DNA from: Tyto alba
Lineage: Eukaryota; Chordata; Aves; Strigiformes; Tytonidae
Direction of reading: 5' to 3'
Length of the DNA stretch: 64,000 nucleotides
Assembly: GCF_018691265.1 (NCBI RefSeq)
Contig: NW_024881313.1
Span: 38,929,518 to 38,993,517 of the forward strand
Below are positions 26,241-39,755 of this stretch, in pieces. The stretch's first letter is position 1, and every line of letters starts with the position of its first letter. A model generated the notes under the pieces. That model made no database searches. It saw only the letters and a list, made by a program, of their open reading frames with translations, and was not told the origin of the DNA. A program made the position numbers and the translations under genes.

Positions 26241-26566
26241 GCAAATCCCCGTGGTGTCCATGCTGCAACTCTATTGAGTGTATTAAATCCAAATGTGTGT
26301 GTGTGTCCCCCACCTCCTTCAGCTGCTCCCCCACCCCAGAGGAGCCAAAGGGGCTGGCGAGAGAGAAGGGAGTTTTATTGCACAAGGTAGGACAAGGAAA
26401 AGGAGGAGGGTGGTGGTGTGTGAAAAATCATCTTAAGGACTTTCCCTCTGTATTAGAGAAAATCCCATCCAATTATAGCATTACTGGAAAGAACCAAACA
26501 CTGAGACTTTCAAAGGAGGGGATTTCTCTGTCTTTTCAAGTGGAATTGCTCACACTGCAGACTGGA

Positions 26567-26590
26567 ACACACACACACACACACACACAC
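26567..26590 (+). repeat. (AC)n microsatellite
   Basis: This is an AC dinucleotide array of about 24 bp. With the array at 26,891 it accounts for the His-Thr runs in the long open frame spanning 26,105-26,968, which I do not accept as a gene. Confidence 0.95.
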
Positions 26591-26885
26591 GCACGCAGAG
26601 ACCCCTCAGACACCAGCGCCCGGCCCGGCGCGGGGGTCCCAGCAAACCGGGGGGGGTGGAGGGGGGAGGAAGGAGCAGGACACACATCCCTTCCAGGGGT
26701 CCAGCTAATCTCCCCTCCCTTTGTCCCTGGGGAGAGATTTAAACATCCCCCAAAGCCTCTGCCCCTCCCACCAGGAAGCACCAGGCAACTTTACCTGAAG
26801 GTACAAATTCAGCCACTCTCCCTTTTCCTCTTTGCTTTGCAGCTGCTATTTGGGGAGGATGGAGATAATCCACTTCGTCATAGGC

Positions 26886-26890
<5 letters not shown>

Positions 26891-26919
<29 letters not shown>
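26891..26919 (+). repeat. (CA)n microsatellite
   Basis: This is an uninterrupted CA array of about 29 bp, some 2.8 kb upstream of the WNT3A start. Confidence 0.95.
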
Positions 26920-29900
26920 GCAGGATTGTATTGATTTCTTCAGCAGGCAGCGTTGCCACTTACTCTGACGCCAACTGCTTTTAATTAACGCTGATCAAAA
27001 GGTGGCTGGGTGTATAGAAGCTATTCCCATCCCTACTGTAGATTAGTTATCTATTATCAGTGTTGCCACTGAACCCTTTTAAGGCCAGATTTTGCAGTCC
27101 ATTAGAGTCAGTAAAAAGGCTGCCACAGGCTTTTAGGGATGTGGGATTGCTGGCATTTGGCTGCCCAAATCTGCCGTGTTTTCTCCCAACAGTTGCCTGA
27201 TGTCAAAACCTGGCTAAGCTCATCCATGCTGCTCCATCTCCCTCCCAAATATTAGGATAGTCATTTAGATATATGCTTTACAATGAGCAGGATCTGGCCC
27301 TTGGTGGGGGTGACAGCAGTGTGGCTTTGGTTTCTTTGCTCTTCAGTGCCCAGGGAGAAGTTTTGAGGGAAGCCCAGGTTGCAGGGTTGTGAATCCTCAG
27401 TGGCAGACACCAAGTCTCAGTCCTGGCGGAGCTGCAACCTGCCTCGCTCAGATTTATCCACAGTTCCCATTCCCACACCAGCAAAGCAAACATCGCTTTT
27501 GGTTCATGACTTCCCCAGGAGCTGAAGGTCCTCCGCCCTGGCTGTCAAAAAGGAGAATAAAGCCCTGACCGTGCTCGCAGATGCGGGGCTAATTCCTCAG
27601 CCCCCATAAGCCTGCTGCGAAAGGAGGTGGGTAATTTCAGTTATCGTGGGGAAAAGGGGGTGAGGGGAGATGCAGAAGGCCTCATCGTCACGGGGTTGGA
27701 ATGCCTTATGAAGACCTTGCAAGCTGGTCCTGTCTTGCTTACTCATGGGATTGGCCCAGCTGGCATCTTCAGGGCCCACTTGAGTGTGTAAATAGAGCTG
27801 GATTTAGAAACATGACTGCTTCGCGGTGCGGTTAGTCACGAGAGGGAACAGCTGCGCTTGCCCATGTTCAAAAAAAGGCACGTCCAGGGTGTTTCCACCC
27901 CAGAGAAGTCTATGTAAAGAGATCAGGGACAAAGGGAGAAGGTTTGGAGAGATCCAGGCAGGCAGGAAGACCGGCAGGCTGGTGCAATGCAAACCGTCAC
28001 ACTTCTCAAATACTCTGTGTGTCATTTCCCGTGTTCTCCTTCCCCCTCTGCCCTACATGGAGAAGATTCATTATGGCTCCAGGATGGGAAGATCATCCTC
28101 ACCGGGAGCAAACACAGAGCCAGGGAAGGCTCCTCGCCGGGCGGAACGTTTTGCTTATTTTTGGTGGAGGACCAAAGTGCATTCTGCCTCTTCCCTCTTT
28201 AATATTTGAATTCCCACTAGTAAAATCCGATTCACAATCTGCTGTTACAAATTGCAACTGGAACTAGCTCTTGCTGGAAGATGGTTAACCTGCCCCACTT
28301 ACAATTTACTCGCTGTCTGCCCCGCACTTCGCTCTCTGAACTGTGGTCTCCATGGTTGGGTATAGCCACCATGGCAGAGTGAGAAAGCCATGGCCTGTTT
28401 TTCCTTCCATGCCAAGAAGCCCACACTGGCACGTCATGATAATGGGAGCACCAGTAAATCCCCACCGGGCAGCTTTGTAACCCACCATCCCTAAAGCCAG
28501 CCCTGGTGAGGAACCCCAATAGCAAGTAGGATTTCCTACAGATATCTGGAGACCCAGATAACAAAACACGCTGTGAGCGCTAAACCTCCTCCCTCCACTG
28601 ATGCTTGGAAAATATTTAAATTCTGGGATCCTAGATGCCTGGGCACTGGGTTTCTGGAGGCCTGGCTTTGCCACGGACCCACTGACTTGTGGCACGTCAT
28701 TCTGCTTCCCTCTTTCATTTTGCCTCTCTGCCTTTTAAGGTCCCTGGAGACTGAGAATCATGTCATCCCTACATCTTGACCAAGAGTCACAGCAGTACAA
28801 ATAGTGATGAGGTAGGTTAATATTTATCTCATCAGATGTGGGGAACAAGGCAGAAGATGGGCAACGGCTGGCTCATGATGTGATGCAGTGGCAGAACTGG
28901 TGAAAAGGTGGATTTTGCTGCTAAATTTGTGTCTCTTCTTCAAGACAGATCTCTCTGTGACCAGCTGGTTTTACCATAGGAAGGTCACTGCTGTCCAGAA
29001 GTGGAGGTTGGTCCAACGTAGGGGATGGAGAGGACTTTTAAAAATGTGTAAAATATATTAATAGCATGGATTTCACCTTGCCTGACTACAGCTGTCCAAA
29101 TCCTACTTACACAACGTTGGCTGCCTCCGTGGTCAATGGTGAAGTGGAGACCTGAGCAACTCAGCCCACTGTAGATACTAGCCTATGGTAGGTGGGGTGA
29201 ATTGCTTCTGGAGTTGCATTTCTCTCTGCTGGGGATCTAGTTGAGACTCGGTGCCTAATCTCCAGATGGTTGAAGTTAGGTGAGATGCCTGCAGGCCATT
29301 ACCTCTTCTCTCGGCTCTAAAGAGGCACTGATAGCAATGAACAAATCAGTAGCACATTTGGGGTGGGTTTCTCAGCTTTTTACACTTCAAGGAGATGTCC
29401 TCAACTGCAAGGGAACAGCAAATGTTTGACAATGCCTAAGACACCTTTGGCTATGGCTGTCACCTGCCCAGGTTATTCCATGCCAATGACAGATGGATTT
29501 TGGCTGCTCCTGGGCTCCCATCAAAACATTTCTAGACAGAGGTTTTTTTCTTTGATCACTCTGCTCATAAGAGAAATGGAGGGTGGCTGAAAGTGTAAGA
29601 TCCAGTACTGTTATGTCCCCAGGAGATATAGGAGGGGTTAGATACATAGCATGGCTTTCAGTTTAAAGGAGGCAGAGCACCCAAAGAACTGCACTGCAAC
29701 ACGCCTGACATTTTGCGGGGTAGAGCATGTCTGTAATGGGTGATGGTCCTTTCCTTTGGACTTTTATACACAGGCTCTTTTGCCACCTCACCTTGGGTGA
29801 AAAAAAAGGTATTTTGAGGAGGGCTCCTCTCTCATATTGTGTGTGCCTCCAGGCACCGGTGCTCTTTCTTCTATCCCAGGTTCCGAAGAAGCCATCAGTG

Positions 29901-32900
29901 AGCTGCTTTGGAAAGGCAGTAGGTGGTAAGTGGTGGGGGCTCTGTTCTTGCCTTTGCCACTTTGCCACCAGTCCATGATGTGCCTTTGTGCAACTGGCAT
30001 CACTGGCATATGTCATGTCCCAGCTGGGTTGCTCTCCCCGAGATGGTCACTTTTTTAGGACAGGACACCTCTCCTGCTAGGGCTTGAATGACAGCAATAC
30101 TCAAGGTGAAATTTAGGGCTCTCTGACACGTCTCCCTGTTCATTCCCTCCATCTCCTGCCCCTCAGCTGGATGTCTCCTGGCCTCCAGGGATCAAGCAGG
30201 AACCTGCCTTGCCTGTCTTCTGTAGGAAAGGTTGGAGTCTCACCGGTGTAGCTTTGTCCCACCTAGTGGTACAGCAGGAGAACGAACCTGGAGAGAAAAA
30301 AAGCACGGACCAAAAACGCAGCCAGTGCACAGAGATCTGCAGCATCAGGGCTCTGGTTTCCTTTCAGCACCTCAAAAGAGTTGGCAGAACCCAAGATGGG
30401 CAACTCTGTGTCCCTGGTGGGTCCATAGGGATATCAGAGAGGCCTGGAGGACAGAAAATGGGAGGGTCTTCCCTTGGAAGGTGGGAGGATGAACTGTGGG
30501 TGCTACCTCTTCCCTTGCCTCCTCCATGCATGCTCAGGAGAGATCTGGGGTGGTGCCACCATGCAGCTATCTCCTTGTCACCAGAACACTCAACAGCACA
30601 GGGATTCAATGCTCACGCTGGCACTGGCCTTCTGCCCTGGTGAAGATTAGGTACACGGGTGGGCAACATATCTTCTGAGAGGGATGTTAGTAATTAGATA
30701 CAGCATGGGCTTCACCCAAATCTCTCCTAATAAATGACAACAGGAGTGGACCAAACACGCGTATCCAGTTTTATCAGCAGTTGCAGCCAAGAAGTCAGTC
30801 TAATGTCTAATTCAGATAAACATTTTCTTTCCTCGTCTCTTCCTCCTAAATCCACTGAATTACCTTCAACCATCTTCTCCAGAGCCTCTCACAACCCCTC
30901 AGCGTTGTGGTGGCAAGAGGAATCAGTGCTCTGCTCTGTAGGACTGTTTGCTGATGGCGAGGAAGACTTTTCTGGGTGGCCTTCACCAGAAGATGCCTGG
31001 TGGTTGCAAAGTCACTTTGTGGAGACCATCCTCTGATAAATGAGTGCTGTGAAGGATAAGTTGGGATCTTCCTCTCAGGTTGAGATTTGGGGAAACCCAA
31101 TTTATTTTGAAGGTAAACTGACCATCTAAAGATAACTCTCTGAGTACATAAGGAGCAGTCCTGCTTTTCAGTGCATTGAGAACTCCAGAATCATAGAGGA
31201 AATGACCCAAAAAGGAACTGAAGGATCTGGTCAGTGTAAGTTTTCCCTTAAGGATTCTATTTCAATAAATGTATACATAACCTGAGCCCTGTGTGTCTAA
31301 TGTGTGTTTGCTTATGTGGAATTTCTCTAGGCCAGATTCAGAATAAAAACCTATTAATCAGCAGTGGAAGCTGATAATCTCTAGGGGCCCAAACCTGCTA
31401 TTATGTATACAAACAACGATGTAGGCTTAGATGTTAACAACAGCACAATGAAGACTTTCCAAGAGAGTAATAAAAATTGTCTGCTTTCTTTGAGAGAAAC
31501 ATTTTAGGGTCTGGTATTTCAGCTCCTGGGGGCAAATCCTGTACTCCTTTCTGGAGACATCCATTTTGCCAAGTCTCAGCATCTAAAAGTGGGATGACAA
31601 CTTGTTAATGGTAGACATCCAAAGGGAGCTCATGTCCTTGGAAGTGAAGTGCCTTCGATGGGTGGAATGAAATGTCCTTTGGGGGTCCTTGTTTTCTACA
31701 ACCTTGTAACTATTGCCTAGACAGCTACCTTCATCTACGTGTCCAAATCAAGAAAGTTAAAGTCAAACAACGTGGTTCTCAGCATGAATAGTCAGTGCTG
31801 CAATGAGCATCACTACAAATGCAATATTGCTGGTATCAGAAGGAAACTACAGGAGCAAAACAAGGCTTTTGGGGAAGATTCCCTCCAAATTCACACTCAG
31901 ACTAAGGGCTGACTTTAAAATTATAATTTCTTTACTCTGCTCCATCCAATCTCTCTTTATAAAATGATTTTTGGGGGGGATAGACAGTGAATTAAGGGGG
32001 AAAAAAAAGAGGAAAACCAAGTGTTTGTGAGAGAGGAAGATCAACAAAGGAAGCAGTTATTTATTAAAACATTGCACTGTTGTTGAAATTTTCTAGTCCC
32101 AATTTAACATATAATTCAAATAACCCCTTTTCAAAGGGCCAGCCACATTCCTGCTGCAGGTGCAAACAAAAGAAAAAAATTAAAATTGAAACCAGAATTT
32201 TATCCCTTTGTGAATTCACTCATAACACCCCTCTTTGAAACCCGAGTGATTCTATCACTTGAGATGAATGTTGGGATTCAGTCTTGTGCTTGCAAATCAA
32301 TATGCATTTTAAATAGGGATTACTCTACACTGCTGACAAGCACTGGACTGAAAAACTACCCAGACTGGAGTGTCTTCTCTTCAGCCACAGAACAAGCTAA
32401 TTGAGATACATTAAAACCAGTAACTAGGAACCTAAGGTACAATTTGAAAGCACAGGAGCATCTGTTACACTGGCACGCCTGTTACTGTCTATTATTGCAA
32501 TCGTGCTCTGGTCAGGGTCTTCAAGCCCTTTAAATATGTGTTTTAAAAGTGCAGAAAATCAAGACTTTTTAGACTATTTGGTTGTTTGGCACCGGGTTTA
32601 TTTTAAAACAGCTTAAGATGCAATATCATGATGGCAAAGTTGTCATGATGTGTTGCACTGGGTACCAGTGCTCTGCTGGTTCCCAGAGGGGAACGTGGTG
32701 GGGCTGATGAGCTGGGCCAGAGCTTTGCCATGAGGTGGGAAATAATGCAATAAGTAAATATGTTGTTCATGGACACCAAAAATCACTCTCACTGTCAAGG
32801 GCTGGACAGGGCTGGATGGGGGATTATCTGATGTTTTGCTGTAGGAGACTCTCATGCTGAGAGAAGATGCACGCTTGCAAAAGTAATGGGAGAAAAAAAA

Positions 32901-35900
32901 AAAAAAAAAAAAATGATCTGCTTGCACTCAGGGGAACAAAAAGAACAGATTTGGCTGAGAGAGTTAAAAAAAAAAGAGCACAAAAAAAAAATCCACAAAA
33001 CTCCACCAAGGTGCTAAAACCTCAGTCAAGTGAGGTGTTGACAAGGAATCCAAGTTGATAAATAAACAGAAAGGACCTCTCCCTTGAAAAGCTTGAATGA
33101 CAAAGAGAGAAAACCAGGCACTGGAGAGTGTCCCTTACCATTTTCATCACAAAAGCTGATGGTGGTGGGGGGGAGGTTTTAACACTGCAACAAGTCTGAC
33201 TTTCTCTCCTTTTCTCCCTCCTTTTTTTTTTTTTTTTTTTTTTTTTTCCCCTTCCCCTCCCTCTTATAAACACAGAGGACAAGAGGTCATATCCCCAGGG
33301 TTTGAAGAGACACTTCTCCCCCTTCCAGGGAGGGTGGATGTTCTTTTAGCCTGTTTACAAATTAGTCAAAGTTATGATGTCTTAATGCAGTTGCCGGGTG
33401 GCCACCTGTCCCAGACTTTCTCCTGGCACATTTACTTCATGTGCAGGAGTGACACCTGCAGATGATTTCTTGCCCAGCATCCAAGTCTACGTGTCAAAAT
33501 GGGGCAAAATGCCACGAGTCAGGTTCTTTGCTCCTGTTTTGCTCCGCTGTAAACCCTGGTAGATCCGTGCACGGGATGCTTTGAGGGAGGGTTGTGCTCC
33601 CAGACAGGGTGATTGTTGTGTGTTGGGTGTCCTGTGGACCCAAGAGACACCATAGGGAGGGATTTCTTCCAGGGGATTGGGAGCGTGGTGATGTATGGGA
33701 GCAAAAACAGGGGCTGCATCACTCCGGTTTGCTCTCAAACTCCTGTTTTCAGGACCAAACTTGAGCCCAGATCCTCCCATTCTTTACACCGCTTTAAAAG
33801 GTTGTTGCCAAGCCCTGGGCATGAAGCAAAGTGACTTAAGCATCAGTGGGGAACAGTGCAAATGATGCTCAGCGTCCCGTGTACCTTCCCCCTTCCAATG
33901 TGGGCTCTCTGGTGCTTAATAAAGGTTGAGCTCACATCGCAGCCCTTTTCTCCCAGGGGGAAAGGAGGGAAATGTAGCAGTAAGGTCTTTCTTCCCTACC
34001 TGTGCACTTATTTTCATACAACTTAATTTCTCTGAAACTTTTATCTTTCTGCCAAATTGGGCTACGATTGGCGGAGGGGGTTCAGAAGTTGGAGGGGAGG
34101 AAACGAGCGGATAGAGACACACAACATAATCAGCTAAACCAAGTTTCCCAAGGAAACCAGACTTCAAATGCATTACAGTGCTTTACAAGTCTTGCAGGAG
34201 CTGCTTACAAATCCCAGTCATGAGCCAGAACACCCCAGTGCCAGGCACTGTATGAACATATTCCTCAACACAATCCTTTCCCCAGGCCAGTGCTCAGGAG
34301 TTTAAAACAAGAAGTTTGAGGCATGTAACGTTGGCAAGCACCCGCTTTTCAATATGAATGTAGAGCAACTCCCTTAATGTGGGTTGTATTTGGCTGGTTT
34401 CTGCAAGAGAGCAGAGCTGGGCTCTGCTGGAGTTGTTTTTTTCATGGGAATGGCAAGGAAATCACAAGGCTTGAAGAACTTTGCCTCCTAACAGCTCTAC
34501 TTGGCTTTGATCCTACCCAGAAATCCCGTTGGCTCTGTGGAGTAAGAAGGGAGTAAAATCTGCAAGGCTTGGCCCCATTAGCAGCTGTGCAATTTTTTTT
34601 TATTTATTTATTCCCCCCTCCCCCAAGAAAAAAGGGTTATACTTTTTCTTTTCAACCACGTCAGGTAGAAAAAGTGCTTAGGTCTTCACAGGGCACTGGG
34701 TCACCCTTATGCCATTGCCCTGCTGGTGTCACACCAGAGATGAGCTGGTCCCATGTCTGCAAATTTCTTTTACCTACAAAGTCAAGTGTTAAACCCAGGA
34801 GCCCTCAGTGGGGCCCAGGACACAGATTATTTCTCTTTTTAGGCAGCTGTTGAGCTCGGATCTGTTCTTCACGGCTCTGTCTTGTTGGCTTCGGGCAGGA
34901 CTTCCCAGGGAGTGATACCTGGTGATCCCAGCCCTGTGGTGGATAGGGACTGCACCTACCGATCTGCTCCTGTCCCTGGGCCATGGTGACAATACTCCCT
35001 GCACTAGAGAGGAGCGAGATCTTCAGCCACCTGCGAGGAAGGCCCTGCAGATGGCTGCTGAGCCCTCTCTTGAGATGCTCCCTCATCCTCTTCTCACCTT
35101 CATTCTCCCTCAGTGGACTCCTTGGGGCTAAAGTTGCACGAGTCTGAACCTGCAAATTCAGAAGGTGTTGAGCAATAAAACCATTGGCACTCCAGACATC
35201 GGGAGTCAGCTCTTTCTGCTTCTGTTTCCTTCTCCCAGAACTCATAATGTTTTAAGGAATCGAATAGATTTGGAGTCATAGGTAACTTTCTAGTTTCTGA
35301 ACTTTGAAAATAGGCAGGGAAGATGGTTTCTGAAATATTTTGCATGCTATGAAACCTGATGTATGTTTGTAAAAAATACCATGACTGCAGAAGCTGGTGT
35401 GTTGAGAAGAAAAGTGAAAATACCCATCAAACATTGAGATATTTGGTAACTTAATTTGGAGATAAAGACGTTTGGGGAGGTAGTGCATGAAATGGAGAAA
35501 GTGACAGGTATATTCAGATAGGGTAGGCAAGACTGATTGTAAAGAATGCAAATTTTTGGAAACATTTTTATTTCTGAACCGGATTCTATTTGCATGGTGC
35601 TCCTATAATTTCTTTGCAGTTCTAACATTTCCTTGAAGCTCTTTTGAAGAGCTGGGGGAGGGGGGGCAATTGGAACAAGTCCCCAGCGTGGTCAGTTAAG
35701 GGAAGGTGTGGGGGAGCTGCTGGTGGGAGAGGACAAAAAGCCATGTTATTCAAACTGCTTTTTTTGCCACACCTCCTCATCCAAAGACTGCCTGACACTT
35801 CCTACAAGGTTTTGAACGTGGCAAACTCTGGACCTCCCTTGGTTACATGGGACAGTGAGTTTTAGGAAGGTCGACAGAAGGAAGTTCTCATCTCAGTTAA

Positions 35901-37039
35901 GCGGTTGGAAAATGCCCTAAAGCAAAGGCCCCCATGACCTTATTTAAAACTACTGAGGGTATTTCCCAGTGTAAAGTTACAGATGAAGAAAGGGCATTGT
36001 CGGCTTTTCAAAGGAGAAATAGGTCACAAGAGGTGGTTAAAACCTTTCTCCTGTTCCAGTATAGGGTTTGCAGGAAACGAGAGGTCTCTTGGACCTGTGT
36101 GGGTTGAGAAATGTAGTGCTGCCTTGGATGGTCGGAGGAAATATATCCTCATGAGCTTTGCACCATCAAACACCACAGCACATCATTTAAACCTGCTTTA
36201 AACTCAGTCTTTTTGGGGATACCTGATAACCCATCGCAAAGCTGTTGTCCATCATGGACGGCATGATGAAGCAGGGCCACCATTGCTCAGTCCTTGCAGT
36301 TAATCACAGATGGCATCCCTAAACAGATACACCACATCTCCTCCCTGGGACCACAGACAACAGCCAACAAAGAGTAAAAAAGGCTTCTCAAGCATTTTCA
36401 ATTTTTCTGCATCATCTAGGATGTAAAACGGTGTCCTGTCACCTCCTTTAGGCTGAGGATTAATGCAACACTGTGGACTATGAAATATGGGATAGATTTC
36501 TCAGGGTCCAGGGGGAGCAGGGCTCATGGAGAAACCAGCAGTTGTCCAGAAGAAAAAACATAACAAAAGCAGAAAGAAAACGCTGAACTCTGCTGACGGA
36601 GATGGAAAAATGAAGAGATTGGAAAACCAGGGAAAAGGAAAGGTAAAAGCGTGCGGACAGGAGGGAAAACATCAGTTTTTGTTAGAGAAGGTAGGGGAAG
36701 AAGGAGCCTTCTAAGTCAATCATATTGATTAAAAAGTAGTTTATGGACATGGCAACAAATTGATAAAAAAATCTATTGATGGTTTAGGCTAATTAAGGTT
36801 TGATTAGTAAATGAGACTGTCTGATAGCATCCAGTATATGTAGCAGGTGATGTTGCCTTTGAAGTACCTGGATTGGTGATCATCACGCAGGGTGTCTCCA
36901 TGGACTTCCACTGCTCCAGAAGAAAGCTGTTGTCCTCGGTGGACAGCTCCCTGTATAGGAATGATTTACAAAAAAAAACAGAAAAAAAAAAACCAAGAGA
37001 AATGGAGTCAGAATATATCTAGGAAGAAAGTGGGAGTAC

Positions 37040-37420
37040 TTCAAGAGATTGCCTAAATATGAAAACTGTATTCAGCTCCAGTCACCCTCTGTCAAAAAAA
37101 AAAAAAAAAAAAAAAAAAAAATTAAGAGAGACAGAAAGAGAAGAGCAGATTAAAAATATCAGGGTTTCATTGCTGAGAGGCAGTGAGTAAGAGATGTACA
37201 ACATAACGAACAGGATAGAAATCAGTCAAGAAGCTATAATTTGTTCTGACTCATGATACCAGCCCAATGGAATTAAAAGCAACAAAATTAAAACCAGTAA
37301 AAACAGATGCTTTTAAATACATAAGTAATGATTAAACTGAGGAACTCACTGCCACAAGACAGCACAGGCATCTAGCAGCCTTCAAATAAAAAAAGGAAAT
37401 AATCCCAGAAGAAACGAAAA
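37040..37420 (+). mobile_element. Old CR1-like LINE fragment (3' part)
   Basis: The text follows the CR1/L3 reverse-transcriptase-downstream region in order. There is a segment like 'CTCCAGTCACCC..TCTGTCAAAAAA', then a purine-rich AGAAGAG stretch, then 'ACAAAATTAAAACCAGTAAA' and 'GGAACTCACTGCCACAAGA' near 37,283-37,360. These are hallmarks I know from sauropsid CR1 elements. The frame is destroyed and it is short, so this is a dead relic. A 28-bp A run (37,094-37,121) has expanded inside it. No target-site duplication was identified. Confidence 0.65.
37094..37121 (+). repeat. Poly-A run inside the CR1-like fragment
   Basis: Twenty-eight consecutive A residues sit where CR1 copies normally have a short A-rich motif, so it appears to be a later expansion and not a tail. 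Confidence 0.9.
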
Positions 37421-39184
37421 AGCAGTTTTATGATCTGATAAATCATATAATTCCAGATTATGTTTTGGAGAAGTGTTGTAATAACACCTACATCATGGAT
37501 TGGAGTCCCTGTTTTGGGCCTCTTTAGAGGTCCCTTGAGGACATTCAACCTCGGCTTGCATTGGATCTGGTGTCTTTGTGATTCCCAAAGTGATGGCACC
37601 TGATCACAGGTACAGATTAAATGGACGTGAGCTTGCAAATAAATTTCTCTTTCTTCTGCCTGCACTAACTGTACCGGTACATGAGCATTCATTGACTACA
37701 AGGGGTAATTGTAGAATATTAATGGATATTACATTGAAAATTAAAAATCCCCATCCCACATGAGCACCCGCTCTCCTATGCTCATTTGACGTGTACCTTC
37801 AGTGAGGTCCAGTCTCAACTCCTATTAAGGGTTTGTGGATTTGACCACCCCTAAAAAAGTTACACTAAAACAGTTTCACCAGCCATCTCAACTCTTTATT
37901 CAGTTAGAGAATTAACAAGGCCAAATCAGCCAATCCTTTTTTTGTTTGTTTGATTTTTTAAGAATTCTATTAGTTGGTGAGGTTTGGACAGGAAAATGTG
38001 CCACTGTCTTGAAAATCACCTTGAGACATATCTTGTAAAAAACCCCAAATTTTCTCAGTGTTATTAGGGTAGGTCCTTACAGCCCTGACCACCATGACAG
38101 TCTTATTCTGTGGGACTGATTAGGGGTGTTTTTTACAATAGCTATTTGGATCCTGATGACTTTGTAAAACTTGACAAACTCTTTTTTTTTTTTTTCAAGA
38201 AAAATTGGAGAACGGGAAGCATATGTCATAACTGTCAAAAAACCTGTCTATTTTTAAGAATTTATTTTCTTTTCCCAGGTTTGTCTGTATGGCATTGGCC
38301 ACCACTACATGCTTGCCTTTGCAGAAGAGAGATGCCCTCAGATGGGGAGCAAACCCCCTCCTTCCCTCACCTCCTCTCCATCCTTTAGGGTGCTTTAGAC
38401 AACACAGAGGACAACATCTTCTATTCTCCCAGCCCTTTTGCACTGCTGGAAACACTGGGATGACCACTTGAGGTCACAGAAGAATCCCACCCCTTGTAGA
38501 GCTGGAATGACCTGTGCCAGACACCAAGCCAAGGACAAACTCAGGAGAGAACATGTCCAAGCTCCACCATTGTTCTGTGTTTGAACAAAAAGGCAAAGCG
38601 TCGTGTTCAGATGTGCCTTCAGCATCTCAGACCCAGCTCTTCAAAGATGTCAGAGTGGTGGTTAACCAAATAGAGATAGGTTCCTCCAGGTCCTGAGGCC
38701 CAGATTCTCAAAGGTTTCATTACATCACCTGAGGCTTTTCTACCTCAGGAGTTAAATATACATGGTGAGAATGCAACCATTGGGCCAACCATAATTGATC
38801 AGATTAGTTGTCTACCTCAACAGCTGGCTACAAACTGTACCTAATTAAGGGCTCTTCTGGGGAATGATTTTGTGGGAGACCGCTCACACACAGTGGTAAC
38901 AGGTTGATTTCTTCCTGGGAATGAGAACACTTCTCACCTTGTCACAATGTCTTCCCCCCCGCCCCCATTTGATGTTATATCTCCTATGCTTTTGTAATAA
39001 GGATAAATGTAGAATCCATTTTGCTGTTGAGATAAATTATTGGCATTGTCTCACTTCAATATCTTGCAGCAGTGAGTTCCACTGGTGAACCCAGTGTGGC
39101 AAAACTTACCCTTACTTCAGAAGGCTTCAGAAGTTTAGGAGTGTCTCACACATAGTGTCCAGAACAGCACTGCAACCTTTTAGT

Positions 39185-39201
39185 CAGTGGTTCCCAAACT
39201 G
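39185..39201 (+). mobile_element. Possible hAT-type terminal inverted repeat relic
   Basis: CAGTGGTTCCCAAACTG matches the end sequence typical of hAT/Charlie non-autonomous transposons (CAGnGGTTCnCAAaCT). The partner end was not found downstream, so this is either a fragment or a chance match. Confidence 0.3.
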
Positions 39202-39742
39202 TTAGACACAAGCATGTCCTGAATGGGGCTACAAATGGGGGATTTACAGAGGGAAAAATGGGTCACCTATAAAACACTGTGCTACTTCCCTTGCTGTGTC
39301 TCCTGTGCTGCAGAGAGGCTGAATGAGCTCAGATCACTCCATTCCATCTGCTGTCAGAGCCCCTGGATCTACAGGTTGAACCATCTGGCAGGATCCTGTG
39401 TCCTGTGCTGATGTAAAATCCATCCACGCTCCAACACTAAGCGGGCAGCAGTCTGTAGCTGTTGCTGCTACTGGTGGTACCCACAACCAGAGGTGGGGAA
39501 GGAGTGCAGAACCCCCAGCTCCAATTTGCTGTGACCCGTTGATCCAAAATTGCTCTCAACTGCTGAAGAAGGAGCTTCTCTGTGTCACTAAGTAGCTTAT
39601 CCCGGTGGGCTACCACTCAGCATCCATCCTCGCAGCCCACCAAAATGTCCTTGATGAGAATCTTCGTTCCAAGGGACACTGATTTCATCTCGCCCTCAAA
39701 TAGACCTCAGCTGCCAGGAGCTGCCAAAATGTAAACTGTCAC

Positions 39743-39755
39743 TGCCATCTAGTGA
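39743..39755 (-). promoter_or_regulatory. Candidate CTCF site, minus orientation
   Basis: The plus strand reads TGCCATCTAGTGA, close to the reverse complement of the CTCF core (TGCCnYCTnGTGG). One terminal base deviates. The motif is visible, binding is inferred. Confidence 0.35.

Noticed and set aside
26105..26968. 287-codon plus-strand frame upstream of WNT3A
   Set aside because: It contains His-Thr runs from two CA microsatellites and GC-biased filler, with no recognisable domain.
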